DNA of 64,000 nucleotides, taken from contig NZ_WTFT01000003.1 of the NCBI RefSeq assembly GCF_009861505.1, positions 209,384-273,383 on the forward strand, written 5' to 3'. The notes beneath the pieces were generated by a model that ran no database searches, was not told the origin of the DNA, and worked only from the letters and a program-made list of their open reading frames with translations. This document shows, in pieces, positions 37,116 to 46,380 of the stretch. Position 1 is the first letter of the stretch. The number at the start of each line of letters is the position of its first letter. Both the position numbers and the translations under genes were made by a program. This stretch comes from Pseudomonas izuensis. GTDB taxonomy: Bacteria > Pseudomonadota > Gammaproteobacteria > Pseudomonadales > Pseudomonadaceae.

Positions 37116-40100
37116 TCAGGCCTCCACCATCGCCATCGCCTCCTCGACATCCACTGCCACCAGACGTGAGCACCCCGGCTCGTGCATCGTCACCCCCATC
37201 AGTTGCTCGGCCATTTCCATGGCGATCTTGTTGTGGGTGATATAGATGAACTGCACCGTCTGCGACATCTCTTTGACCAGTCGTGCATAGCGTCCCACGT
37301 TAGCGTCGTCCAATGGCGCGTCAACCTCATCGAGCATGCAGAACGGCGCCGGGTTCAACTTGAAGATCGCAAAAACCAAGGCCAATGCCGTCAGGGCTTT
37401 TTCGCCGCCGGAGAGCAAATGGATGGTGCTGTTCTTCTTTCCGGGCGGCTGCGCCATGATCGTCACCCCTGTATCGAGTAGATCTTCGCCCGTCAGTTCC
37501 AAATACGCGCGACCTCCACCGAAAACTTTTGGGAAAAGGGCCTGTAAACCGCCATTGATCTGATCAAAGGTATCCTTGAAGCGGTTGCGGGTTTCCTTGT
37601 CGATCTTGCGAATCACGTTTTCCAGCGTCTCGAGCGCTTCCACCAGATCGGCGTCCTGCGCATCCAGATAACGTTTACGCTCGGATTGTTGCTGGTATTC
37701 GTCGATGGCTGCGAGGTTGATCGCACCCAGGCGTTGTATACGCGCGGCGATGCGCTCAAGTTCTTCCTCGGCGGCTTTTTCGCTGGCCTCGGCGGTCAGT
37801 GTGGCGAGCACGCCATGCAGGTCGTAACCGTCTTCGATCAACTGGTCCTGCAAGGCCTTGCGCCGTACGGTCAGTGCCTGCCATTCCATGCGCTGCTGTT
37901 CGAGCTGGCTGCGGATCAACTGCGATTGCTGCTCGGCCTGGCTGCGGCGTTTCTCGGCGTCGCGCAATTCGCGGTCGGCATCTTCCAGGGCGATTTGCGC
38001 GGTCTTGAGTTCTTCGTCGACGGTCATGCGCTTGTCGAGCAACTCTTCGAGTTTCAGCCGCAGCTCTTCCAGCGGCGCTTCACCCTCCTCCAGATTGAGG
38101 CTCAATTGCTCACGCTTTTCGGTGAGACGTTCGGACTGCATTTCCAGACGCTCCAGCGCCTGGCGCGTCGAATCGTGCTGCGCCTTGAGCGAACCCAGGC
38201 GCACCGCCAGTTGATGGGCATGATCCTTGTGCTGCCGCGCTTCCTGGCGCACCCGGTCAAGCCGCTCACGCAAGCTGTCGCGTTGGGCCAGCAGCAATTC
38301 GCGCTGCTCGGTGTCGAGCGCCATGCTGTCGAGGGCTTCCTGCAGTTGCAGGCGCGCTTCGCCGATGCTTTCGTGCTCCAGCGCGCGCTGTTCGGCCAAC
38401 TCGGCGATCTCTTCGTCGAGGCGGGTGCGACGCAAGGTCAACTGCTCAGCCTTGGCTTTGCCGGCCGACAACTGGGCTTTCAATTCGCCTTGCTGACGGG
38501 CTTCGTCTTGCAACAAGCGACGCAAATGTTCGCGGCCATTTTCCTGTTGACGCTGTTGCGCCCGCAGATTTTGTAGTTGGCTTTCCAGGGTTTCGACGGT
38601 GGCTTCAAGCGCTTCGCGATCAAGGCCCAGTTGCTGGATTTCCTGACCGCGGGCCAGCATGCCACTTTCCGCTTCGCTGGCTCGGCGCACCCGTAGAAAA
38701 TGTCGACCGACCCAGTAACCGTCGCGGCTGATCAGACTCTGCCCGGCGGCCAGCTGACTGCGCAAGCTCAGAGCCTGCTCAAGGCTTTCGACCGGTTTGA
38801 CCTGGCCCAGCCACGGCGACAGATCGACGTGCGCCTCGACCTTGTCGAGCAAGCTGCCCGGCACACGCACGCCATCACTGGCCGGGCTGAGCAAGCGCAG
38901 GTCGCCCTGGGCAAACCCGGACAGATCGAAATCGCTGAAATCGTCCACCAGCACGGCTTGCAGATCCGCACCCAGCACGGTTTCCACCGCCAGTTCCCAA
39001 CCGGCTTCAACTTTCAGGCCCTCGGCCAGGCGCGGGCGATCGGCCAGATGCTGTTCGCGCAGCCATTCGGCAGTACCGGTGCCCGGATCGAGCGCGGCTT
39101 GCTGCAAGGCTTCCAGCGAGGCCAAGCGGCCATTGAGCCGTTGCAGTTCGCCCTGGGCCTGCTGCTGCGCGGATAGTGCCTGCTGCAATTGCTGGCGCAG
39201 TTGCTCAAGCTTTTCGACCTGAGCTTCTTCACTGGTCTGCAAATCCTCCAGGGTCGCCTCGGACTCAGCGAGTTGCTCACTGAGTTCCATGATCGCCAGG
39301 TCTTCCGGGTCCGCCGACAGCAAGGCGCGCTCTTCGCTCAAGCGCTTCTGGCGATCGGCCAGGCGCTCCAGGCTGGTTTCCAGCTGCTGGATTCGCGACT
39401 GTTGAACTTCGGACTGGCGTCGCGGCTCGGCGGCGGTCAGGTTGAACGTGTCCCACTGCTCCTGCCAGCCATGCATGGTGGTTTCGGATTCTTCCAGCGC
39501 GGCGGCGGCCTCTTCGGCGGCGGCGCTGGTGACTTCCTGCTCGGGGGTGAGCATGTCCAGCTCTTCGCCGAGGGTCAGCATCAAGGTGCGGTCATGGCCC
39601 AGGTGCGACTCGGTTTCCAGGCGTGCGCGCTCGGCTTCCTTCAAGTCATCCTGCAGCTGACGCAGGCGTTGCTGACCATGCTGGATACTTTGCTCGACCC
39701 GGGCGATGTCGCCACCGACCGAATAGAAGCGACCCTGCACCAGATTGAAGCGCTCGGAGAGGTCGTGGTGCCCGTCACGCAAGCGTTCGATGCTGGCGTC
39801 GGCGTTGCGCTGCTCGGCCACCAGCGCCTCGAAACTGACTTCCTGGGTGCCGATGATCGACTCACGCTGGCCGACCTGATCGTTCAGATCCTGCCAACGC
39901 AGGGCCGACAGTTGTGCCTTGAGCTGACGTTCTTCGGCCTTGAGCTCCTGATACTTCTTGGCAGCCTCGGCCTGGCGGTGCAAGCGCTCGAGCTGACGTT
40001 CGAGCTCTTCGCGCAGGTCGGTCAGGCGCGCGAGGTTTTCGTGAGTGCGGCGGATGCGGTTTTCGGTTTCGCGTCGGCGCTCCTTGTATTTGGAGATGCC

Positions 40101-40604
40101 CGCCGCTTCTTCGATGAAGTTGCGCAGGTCTTCAGGCTTGGACTCGATCAGCTTGGAGATCATTCCCTGTTCAATGATCGAGTAGCTGCGCGGGCCCAGG
40201 CCAGTGCCGAGGAAAATGTCGGTGATATCACGGCGACGGCACTTGGTGCCGTTGAGGTAATAGGTGGTCTGGCTGTCGCGGGTCACTTTGCGGCGAATGG
40301 AAATTTCCGCATAGGCCGCGTATTCACCGAGCAATGTGCCGTCGGAGTTATCGAACACCAGTTCGATGCTCGCCTGGCTGACGGGTTTGCGGCTGGTCGA
40401 GCCATTGAAGATGACGTCGGTCATCGACTCGCCGCGCAAGTTCTTGGCCGAGCTCTCGCCCATCACCCAACGCACGGCGTCGATGATGTTCGACTTGCCG
40501 CAACCATTGGGCCCCACCACCGCCGCCATGTTACTGGGGAAGTTCACCGTGGTCGGATCAACGAAGGATTTGAACCCTGCCAGCTTGATGCACTTGAGCC
40601 GCAC
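37116..40604 (-). CDS. smc: Chromosome partition protein SMC
   Basis: A 1162-residue ATPase that compacts and segregates the chromosome. Walker A VGPNGCGKSN lies at about 28-37, followed by long coiled coils, a hinge (about 500-640), the C-terminal signature LLSGGEKALTALALVFAI and Walker B FCMLDEVDAPLDDAN. The start is taken as GTG at 40604 (reads MRLKCIKLAGFKSF), the family N-terminus. An upstream in-frame ATG would add 13 residues overlapping the preceding gene. The GTG is 2 bases after the GntR gene's stop, implying translational coupling. Confidence 0.95.
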   Translation of the reverse strand: MRLKCIKLAGFKSFVDPTTVNFPSNMAAVVGPNGCGKSNIIDAVRWVMGESSAKNLRGESMTDVIFNGSTSRKPVSQASIELVFDNSDGTLLGEYAAYAEISIRRKVTRDSQTTYYLNGTKCRRRDITDIFLGTGLGPRSYSIIEQGMISKLIESKPEDLRNFIEEAAGISKYKERRRETENRIRRTHENLARLTDLREELERQLERLHRQAEAAKKYQELKAEERQLKAQLSALRWQDLNDQVGQRESIIGTQEVSFEALVAEQRNADASIERLRDGHHDLSERFNLVQGRFYSVGGDIARVEQSIQHGQQRLRQLQDDLKEAERARLETESHLGHDRTLMLTLGEELDMLTPEQEVTSAAAEEAAAALEESETTMHGWQEQWDTFNLTAAEPRRQSEVQQSRIQQLETSLERLADRQKRLSEERALLSADPEDLAIMELSEQLAESEATLEDLQTSEEAQVEKLEQLRQQLQQALSAQQQAQGELQRLNGRLASLEALQQAALDPGTGTAEWLREQHLADRPRLAEGLKVEAGWELAVETVLGADLQAVLVDDFSDFDLSGFAQGDLRLLSPASDGVRVPGSLLDKVEAHVDLSPWLGQVKPVESLEQALSLRSQLAAGQSLISRDGYWVGRHFLRVRRASEAESGMLARGQEIQQLGLDREALEATVETLESQLQNLRAQQRQQENGREHLRRLLQDEARQQGELKAQLSAGKAKAEQLTLRRTRLDEEIAELAEQRALEHESIGEARLQLQEALDSMALDTEQRELLLAQRDSLRERLDRVRQEARQHKDHAHQLAVRLGSLKAQHDSTRQALERLEMQSERLTEKREQLSLNLEEGEAPLEELRLKLEELLDKRMTVDEELKTAQIALEDADRELRDAEKRRSQAEQQSQLIRSQLEQQRMEWQALTVRRKALQDQLIEDGYDLHGVLATLTAEASEKAAEEELERIAARIQRLGAINLAAIDEYQQQSERKRYLDAQDADLVEALETLENVIRKIDKETRNRFKDTFDQINGGLQALFPKVFGGGRAYLELTGEDLLDTGVTIMAQPPGKKNSTIHLLSGGEKALTALALVFAIFKLNPAPFCMLDEVDAPLDDANVGRYARLVKEMSQTVQFIYITHNKIAMEMAEQLMGVTMHEPGCSRLVAVDVEEAMAMVEA

Positions 40605-40606
40605 GC

Positions 40607-41266
40607 TTAGGCGTCCGTCAGGGCGGAAATCACCAGATCGCAACTGCGCTGGCCATAAGCCGTCAGCACTTGGCGAATCTGTGGAAAGTCACGGGCGATC
40701 ACGGCGGCGAGCAGGCGTTCGAACAGCTCCAGGTACTCGCTCATCGAAGCCTTGCGCTGATCCAGGGCAAGGAAGTAGGCCCGGCTCATGGCCGGCTGCA
40801 GATTCTCGACGGTTTCCTGCAGATAAGGATTGTTGGCGAATGGATACGTAGCGCGCATCACATTGAAACTGTCGTCGACGAAGGTATGGATGTCCTGGCG
40901 TTCGTAGCTGGCGGCCAGGCGCTGCTGGATCTGCACGAACGGCGCCAGGTCGGCCTGGACTTGCCAGCCAGTGGCCACGGCGTTGGCCAGCAGGATGTAC
41001 ATCTCGCCCATCAGCGTGCACAGGCTCTGCACCTTGTGCGCGGTGAGCTCGGTCACATGGGCGCCACGGCGCGGCAGGATCGCGATCAGGTGGCGACGCT
41101 CGAGAATCAGCAAGGCCTCGCGGACCGAGCCACGGCTGACGTCGAGGGCCTGCGTGACCTTCTGCTCCTGGATGCGCTCCCCGGGCTTCATTTCACCGCG
41201 AATGATGCGTTCGGCGAGGTGGTGAGCGATTTGCTCGGCGAGGCTGTCCGGCGCCTTGAACGTCAT
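40607..41266 (-). CDS. GntR-family (FadR/FCD) transcriptional regulator
   Basis: A 219-residue regulator with an N-terminal winged helix (ERIQEQKVTQALDVSRGSVR, about 30-49, the recognition segment) and a C-terminal helical FCD ligand domain. It is divergent from xdhA across a 265-bp gap and lies 2 bases before smc. By position it may control xanthine dehydrogenase. The ligand is unknown; a purine intermediate is a reasonable guess. Confidence 0.9.
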   Translation of the reverse strand: MTFKAPDSLAEQIAHHLAERIIRGEMKPGERIQEQKVTQALDVSRGSVREALLILERRHLIAILPRRGAHVTELTAHKVQSLCTLMGEMYILLANAVATGWQVQADLAPFVQIQQRLAASYERQDIHTFVDDSFNVMRATYPFANNPYLQETVENLQPAMSRAYFLALDQRKASMSEYLELFERLLAAVIARDFPQIRQVLTAYGQRSCDLVISALTDA

Positions 41267-41352
41267 GGTTGTCCTTCAAACTCTTCGATCTGCACAAGCG
41301 GCGCAGTGTAGCGCAATTGATACGTCATGGCGCAGGGCCCAACCGGCGGAAT

Positions 41353-41369
41353 TTGGCACGATTCAAGCA
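41353..41369 (+). promoter_or_regulatory. Candidate sigma-54 promoter of xdhA
   Basis: TTGGCACGATTCAAGCA keeps the -24 GG and -12 GC exactly 10 bases apart and matches TTGGCACG fully; the -12 half reads AAGCA rather than TTGCA. The predicted start near 41380 leaves a 150-nt leader. Nitrogen-responsive control would suit purine breakdown. Confidence 0.5.
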
Positions 41370-41433
41370 AAAAGCAGCCTATCCCGCGAGGGTCAATACT
41401 GTAGGAACGAGTCGTTGATCGACGAAATGCACT

Positions 41434-41455
41434 TTCCTGACCTTTAAGTCAGAAA
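41434..41455. promoter_or_regulatory. Palindromic operator candidate before xdhA
   Basis: CTGACCTTTAAGTCAG (41437-41452), embedded in near-symmetric TTTC...GAAA flanks, is an inverted repeat with a 6-base centre. A third AAGTCAGA copy follows at about 41469. It could be the site of the divergent GntR regulator. Confidence 0.45.
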
Positions 41456-41531
41456 ATCATTGACCGAAAAGTCAGACCTGCTAAATTCGGTCACATCGGT
41501 TAACAACAATAATGAGTCTGCGAGGCCTTCC

Positions 41532-42986
41532 GTGATCCAGTTTTTACTAAACCAGGAACTCCGTAGCGAGCATGCCCTGGACCCGAACCTGACCGTGCTC
41601 AATTATCTGCGCGACCATGTAGGCAAGCCCGGCACCAAAGAAGGCTGCGCCAGCGGTGACTGTGGCGCGTGCACCGTGGTGGTTGGCGAGTTGCAGGTGG
41701 ATGACGCGGGCCGCGAACACATTCGCTATCGCAGCCTCAATTCCTGCCTGACCTTTGTTTCGTCTCTGCACGGCAAACAACTGATCAGCGTTGAAGACCT
41801 CAAGCACAAAGGCGAACTGCATAGCGTGCAGAAAGCCATGGTCGAGTGCCATGGCTCACAATGCGGCTTCTGCACCCCCGGCTTCGTCATGTCGCTGTTC
41901 GCCCTGCAAAAGAACAGTGAGGCGCCCGATCATCACAAGGCCCACGAAGCCCTGGCCGGTAACCTCTGCCGCTGCACCGGCTATCGGCCGATCCTGGAAG
42001 CGGCCGAGCAGTCCTGCTGCGGCAAGCAACCAGACCAGTTCGATGCCCGTGAAACCGAAACCATCGCTCGCCTCAAGGCCATCGCGCCCACCGACATCGG
42101 CGAACTCAACAGTGGCGACAAACGCTGCCTGGTACCGCTGACTGTCGCCGATCTGGCCGACCTCTACGACGCTTATCCACAAGCCCGCCTGCTGGCCGGC
42201 GGCACGGACCTGGCGCTGGAAGTGACGCAGTTCCACCGAACCCTGCCGGTGATGATCTATGTCGGCAATGTCGCCGAGATGAAGCGCATCGAACGCTTCG
42301 ACGACCGCCTGGAAATCGGTGCTGCCACCGCCCTCTCCGACTGCTACGACGCCTTGAAAGCCGAATACCCGGACTTCGGCGAACTGCTGCAGCGTTTCGC
42401 GTCCCTGCAGATTCGCAACCAGGGCACCCTGGGCGGCAACATCGGCAACGCTTCGCCCATCGGTGACTCGCCTCCTCTATTGATCGCATTGGGCGCGCAG
42501 ATCGTCCTGTGCAAGGGCGAAACCCGCCGCACCATGGCGCTGGAGGATTACTTCATCGACTACCGCGTCACTGCGCGTCAGGAGAGCGAGTTCATCGAGA
42601 AGATCATCGTGCCCCGCGCCAGCGCCGAACAACTGTTCCGCGCCTACAAGGTGTCCAAGCGCCTGGACGATGACATCTCGGCCGTTTGCGCCGCGTTCAA
42701 TATTCGCCTTGAAAACGGCGTAATTGCCGACGCCCGCGTGGCTTTCGGTGGCATGGCGGCGATCCCGAAACGCGCCAATGCCTGCGAAACCGTGCTGCGC
42801 AATGCACCCTTCAACAGCGCCACCCTCGAACGCGCCTGTGCTGCACTGGCTGAGGATTTCACTCCGCTGTCGGACTTCCGCGCCAGCAAGGAATATCGCC
42901 TGCTCAGCGCGCAGAACCTGCTGCGCAAATACTTCATCGAACTGCAAACACCGCACATCGAGACTCGGGTGACCGCTTATGTCTAA
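41532..42986 (+). CDS. xdhA: Xanthine dehydrogenase small subunit
   Basis: A 484-residue protein carrying two 2Fe-2S clusters and FAD, oxidising hypoxanthine and xanthine to urate with XdhB. The first cluster uses CASGDCGAC (Cys39, Cys44, Cys47), the second CGFCTPG and CRCTGYRP. The FAD domain follows from about residue 190 (LLAGGTDLALEV, LGGNIGNASPIGDSPP). A GTG at 41532 (reads MIQFLLNQELR) with GAGG upstream matches the family start better than an ATG at 41460. It overlaps xdhB by 8 bases. Confidence 0.95.
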   Translation: MIQFLLNQELRSEHALDPNLTVLNYLRDHVGKPGTKEGCASGDCGACTVVVGELQVDDAGREHIRYRSLNSCLTFVSSLHGKQLISVEDLKHKGELHSVQKAMVECHGSQCGFCTPGFVMSLFALQKNSEAPDHHKAHEALAGNLCRCTGYRPILEAAEQSCCGKQPDQFDARETETIARLKAIAPTDIGELNSGDKRCLVPLTVADLADLYDAYPQARLLAGGTDLALEVTQFHRTLPVMIYVGNVAEMKRIERFDDRLEIGAATALSDCYDALKAEYPDFGELLQRFASLQIRNQGTLGGNIGNASPIGDSPPLLIALGAQIVLCKGETRRTMALEDYFIDYRVTARQESEFIEKIIVPRASAEQLFRAYKVSKRLDDDISAVCAAFNIRLENGVIADARVAFGGMAAIPKRANACETVLRNAPFNSATLERACAALAEDFTPLSDFRASKEYRLLSAQNLLRKYFIELQTPHIETRVTAYV

Positions 42987-45378
42987 CCATCACGCCGTAG
43001 AGAAGACCCAGGCCGAACTGGCTGAACTGTTCGCCAAGGACCTGACCACCGGTGTCGGCCGCAGCGTCAAGCACGACAGCGCCGCCAAGCATGTGTCCGG
43101 TGAAGCGCAGTACATCGACGACCGCCTGGAATTCCCCAATCAGCTGCACGTCTACGCACGGCTGTCGGACCGCGCCCACGCCAAAGTCATCAGCATCGAC
43201 ACTTCGCCGTGCTACGCCTTCGAAGGTGTACGCATCGCCATTACCCACGAGGATGTTCCTGGCCTGAAAGACATTGGCCCGTTGATGCCCGGTGACCCGT
43301 TGCTGGCCATCGACACGGTGCAGTTCGTCGGCCAGGTAGTCATGGCCGTTGCCGCCCATGACCTGGAGACCGCGCGCAAGGCCGCCATGGCCGCGGTGAT
43401 CGAATACGAAGACCTCGAACCGGTGCTGGACGTGGTCGAGGCCTTTCGCAACAAGCATTTCGTGCTGGACAGCCACACCCATCAACGCGGTGATTCGGCG
43501 GGCGCGTTGGCGACCGCGAAAAATCGTATCCAGGGCACGTTGCACATCGGCGGCCAGGAACACTTCTACCTCGAAACCCAGATCTCTTCGGTCATGCCCA
43601 CCGAAGACGGCGGCATGATCGTCTACTGCTCCACGCAGAACCCCACCGAAGTACAGAAACTGGTGGCCGAAGTGCTGGACGTGTCGATGAACAAGATCGT
43701 CGTCGACATGCGTCGCATGGGCGGTGGTTTCGGCGGCAAGGAAACCCAGGCGGCGAGCCCGGCCTGCCTGTGCGCGGTGATCGCGCACCTGACCGGTCAA
43801 CCGACCAAGATGCGTCTGCCACGGGTCGAAGACATGTTGATGACCGGCAAGCGCCACCCCTTCTATGTCGAATACGACGTGGGCTTTGACGACAGCGGGC
43901 GCCTGCACGGCATCCAGCTGGAACTGGCGGGTAACTGCGGCTGCTCGCCGGATTTGTCAAACTCGATTGTCGACCGGGCGATGTTCCACTCGGACAACTC
44001 ATACTATCTGGGCGACGCGACCATCAACGGTCACCGCTGCAAGACCAACACGGCGTCGAACACCGCCTACCGTGGTTTCGGCGGCCCGCAAGGCATGGTC
44101 GCCATCGAAGAAGTGATGGACGCTATTGCCCGCCATTTGGCCCTTGATCCGCTGGCCGTGCGCAAGGCCAACTACTATGGCAAGACCGAGCGCAACGTCA
44201 CCCACTATTACCAGACCGTCGAGCACAACATGCTCGAGGAAATGACCGCCGAACTGGAAGAAAGCTGCCAGTACGCCGAGCGCCGCGAAGCGATTCGCCG
44301 ATACAACGCCAACAGCCCGATCCTGAAAAAAGGCCTGGCGCTGACCCCGGTGAAATTCGGCATTTCCTTCACTGCCAGCTTCCTCAACCAGGCAGGCGCC
44401 TTGGTGCACGTCTACACCGACGGCAGCATCCACCTGAACCACGGCGGCACCGAAATGGGCCAGGGCCTGAATACCAAGGTCGCGCAGGTCGTGGCCGAAG
44501 TGTTCCAGGTGGAAATGGACCGCGTGCAGATCACCGCGACCAATACCGACAAAGTGCCGAACACCTCGCCGACCGCGGCCTCCAGCGGCGCTGACTTGAA
44601 CGGTAAAGCCGCGCAGAACGCTGCTGAAACTATCAAGAAACGCCTGATCGAATTCGCTGCGCGGCAATACAAGGTCAGCGAAGAAGATGTGGAATTCCAC
44701 AACGGTCACGTACGGGTTCGCGATCACATCCTGACGTTCGAAGCGCTGATCCAGCAGGCGTATTTCGCCCAGGTGTCGCTGTCGAGCACCGGCTTCTACA
44801 AGACCCCGAAAATCTACTACGACCGCAGCCAGTCCCGTGGTCGTCCGTTCTACTACTTCGCCTTCGGCGCGGCATGCTGCGAAGTGCTCGTCGATACACT
44901 GACCGGCGAATACAAAATGCTGCGCACCGACATCCTCCACGACGTCGGCGCCTCGCTTAATCCGGCTATCGACATCGGTCAGGTCGAGGGTGGTTTCATC
45001 CAGGGCATGGGCTGGCTGACCATGGAAGAGCTGGTGTGGAACAACAAGGGCAAGCTGATGACCAACGGCCCGGCCAGCTACAAGATCCCGGCCGTGGCGG
45101 ACATGCCGCTGGACCTGCGGGTGAAGCTGGTGGAGAACCGCAAGAACCCCGAAGACACGGTGTTCCACTCCAAGGCCGTGGGCGAGCCGCCGTTCATGCT
45201 CGGCATCGCCTCGTGGTGCGCGATCAAGGACGCGGTGGCGAGCCTGGGTGATTACAGGCATCAACCGAAAATCGATGCGCCGGCGACACCGGAGCGGGTG
45301 TTGTGGGGCTGTGAGCAGATGCGGCAGTTGAAGGCGGTGAAAACCGTTGAGACCGAAACCGAGTTGGCTTCGCTCTAG
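42979..45378 (+). CDS. xdhB: Xanthine dehydrogenase large (molybdopterin) subunit
   Basis: A 799-residue subunit binding the molybdenum cofactor. RRMGGGFGGKE and AYRGFGGPQGM are cofactor-binding glycine motifs, and KAVGEPPFMLGIA near the C-terminus holds the catalytic Glu. Overlap of 8 bases with xdhA shows co-translation. The pair forms the XdhA2B2 enzyme. Confidence 0.96.
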   Translation: MSNHHAVEKTQAELAELFAKDLTTGVGRSVKHDSAAKHVSGEAQYIDDRLEFPNQLHVYARLSDRAHAKVISIDTSPCYAFEGVRIAITHEDVPGLKDIGPLMPGDPLLAIDTVQFVGQVVMAVAAHDLETARKAAMAAVIEYEDLEPVLDVVEAFRNKHFVLDSHTHQRGDSAGALATAKNRIQGTLHIGGQEHFYLETQISSVMPTEDGGMIVYCSTQNPTEVQKLVAEVLDVSMNKIVVDMRRMGGGFGGKETQAASPACLCAVIAHLTGQPTKMRLPRVEDMLMTGKRHPFYVEYDVGFDDSGRLHGIQLELAGNCGCSPDLSNSIVDRAMFHSDNSYYLGDATINGHRCKTNTASNTAYRGFGGPQGMVAIEEVMDAIARHLALDPLAVRKANYYGKTERNVTHYYQTVEHNMLEEMTAELEESCQYAERREAIRRYNANSPILKKGLALTPVKFGISFTASFLNQAGALVHVYTDGSIHLNHGGTEMGQGLNTKVAQVVAEVFQVEMDRVQITATNTDKVPNTSPTAASSGADLNGKAAQNAAETIKKRLIEFAARQYKVSEEDVEFHNGHVRVRDHILTFEALIQQAYFAQVSLSSTGFYKTPKIYYDRSQSRGRPFYYFAFGAACCEVLVDTLTGEYKMLRTDILHDVGASLNPAIDIGQVEGGFIQGMGWLTMEELVWNNKGKLMTNGPASYKIPAVADMPLDLRVKLVENRKNPEDTVFHSKAVGEPPFMLGIASWCAIKDAVASLGDYRHQPKIDAPATPERVLWGCEQMRQLKAVKTVETETELASL

Positions 45379-45391
45379 ACCGAGGTGCTGC

Positions 45392-45478
45392 CATCGCTGG
45401 CAAGCCAGCTCCCACAGGTTTATGTACGGATCTATGGACCTGTACAGATCCAATGTGGGAGCTGGCTTGCCAGCGATG
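45392..45478. repeat. REP inverted pair (CTGGCAAGCCAGCTC type)
   Basis: Inverted arms of 25-27 nt (45392 onward and 45454-45478) lie between xdhB and xdhC, inside the operon. The spacer carries a short GTAC-rich inverted repeat. Confidence 0.86.
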
Positions 45479-45514
45479 AGGCCCGAACAGACAACAGAGA
45501 TGTTGAGGTGAGAT

Positions 45515-46357
45515 ATGTACAACTGGATCGACGCCCTCGCCGACCTGCAAAACCAGGGAGAGCCCTGCGTGCTGGTGACCATCATCGAAGAGCTCGGCTC
45601 GACGCCACGCAATGCCGGCTCGAAAATGGTTATCAGTGCCCGTCAGACCTTCGACACCATCGGTGGCGGGCATCTGGAATACAAAGCCATGCAGATCGCC
45701 CGCGAGATGCTCGCCAGCGGCAAGCAAGACACCCATCTGGAGCGCTTCAGCCTTGGCGCCAGCCTCGGCCAGTGCTGCGGTGGCGCAACAGTATTGCTGT
45801 TCGAACCGATGGGTCAGGTCCAGGCGCAAATTGCCGTGTTCGGCGCCGGCCATGTCGGCCGGGCACTGGTGCCACTGCTCGCGAGCCTGCCCTGCCGGGT
45901 ACGCTGGATCGATTCGCGGGAAGAAGAGTTCCCCGAACAGATCCCCCACGGCGTGCGCAAGATCGTCAGCGAAGAACCGGTGGATGAAATCGACGACCTG
46001 CCCGCTGGCAGCTACTGCATCGTCATGACCCACAACCATCAGCTCGACCTCGAACTCACCGCCGCGATCCTCAAGCGCAACGACTTCGCCTACTTCGGCC
46101 TGATCGGTTCGAAGACCAAGCGGGTCAAGTTCGAACATCGCCTGCGCGACCGCGGTTTCGACAATAGCGTCGTGCAACGCATGCGCTGCCCGATGGGGAT
46201 CGGCGAAGTCAAAGGCAAGTTGCCTGTGGAAATCGCCATCTCCATCGCCGGCGAGATCATCGCCACCTATAACGCGAATTTCGGCCAGCACACCGCCAGC
46301 GCCGGCTCGATTGCCAAACTGCTGCCCGCTTCACGCCGCAGCCAAGCGTCCAATTGA
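45515..46357 (+). CDS. xdhC: Xanthine dehydrogenase accessory protein XdhC
   Basis: A 280-residue protein that binds molybdenum cofactor and inserts its sulfurated form into XdhB. An N-terminal XdhC domain (GSTPRNAGSKMVI, GGGHLEYKAM, SLGQCCGG) is followed by a Rossmann domain (VFGAGHVGRALV, about 110-121). It lies downstream of xdhAB, separated by a REP pair. Confidence 0.94.
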   Translation: MYNWIDALADLQNQGEPCVLVTIIEELGSTPRNAGSKMVISARQTFDTIGGGHLEYKAMQIAREMLASGKQDTHLERFSLGASLGQCCGGATVLLFEPMGQVQAQIAVFGAGHVGRALVPLLASLPCRVRWIDSREEEFPEQIPHGVRKIVSEEPVDEIDDLPAGSYCIVMTHNHQLDLELTAAILKRNDFAYFGLIGSKTKRVKFEHRLRDRGFDNSVVQRMRCPMGIGEVKGKLPVEIAISIAGEIIATYNANFGQHTASAGSIAKLLPASRRSQASN

Positions 46358-46380
46358 TAAGACTGAGAACCGGGAATCCC

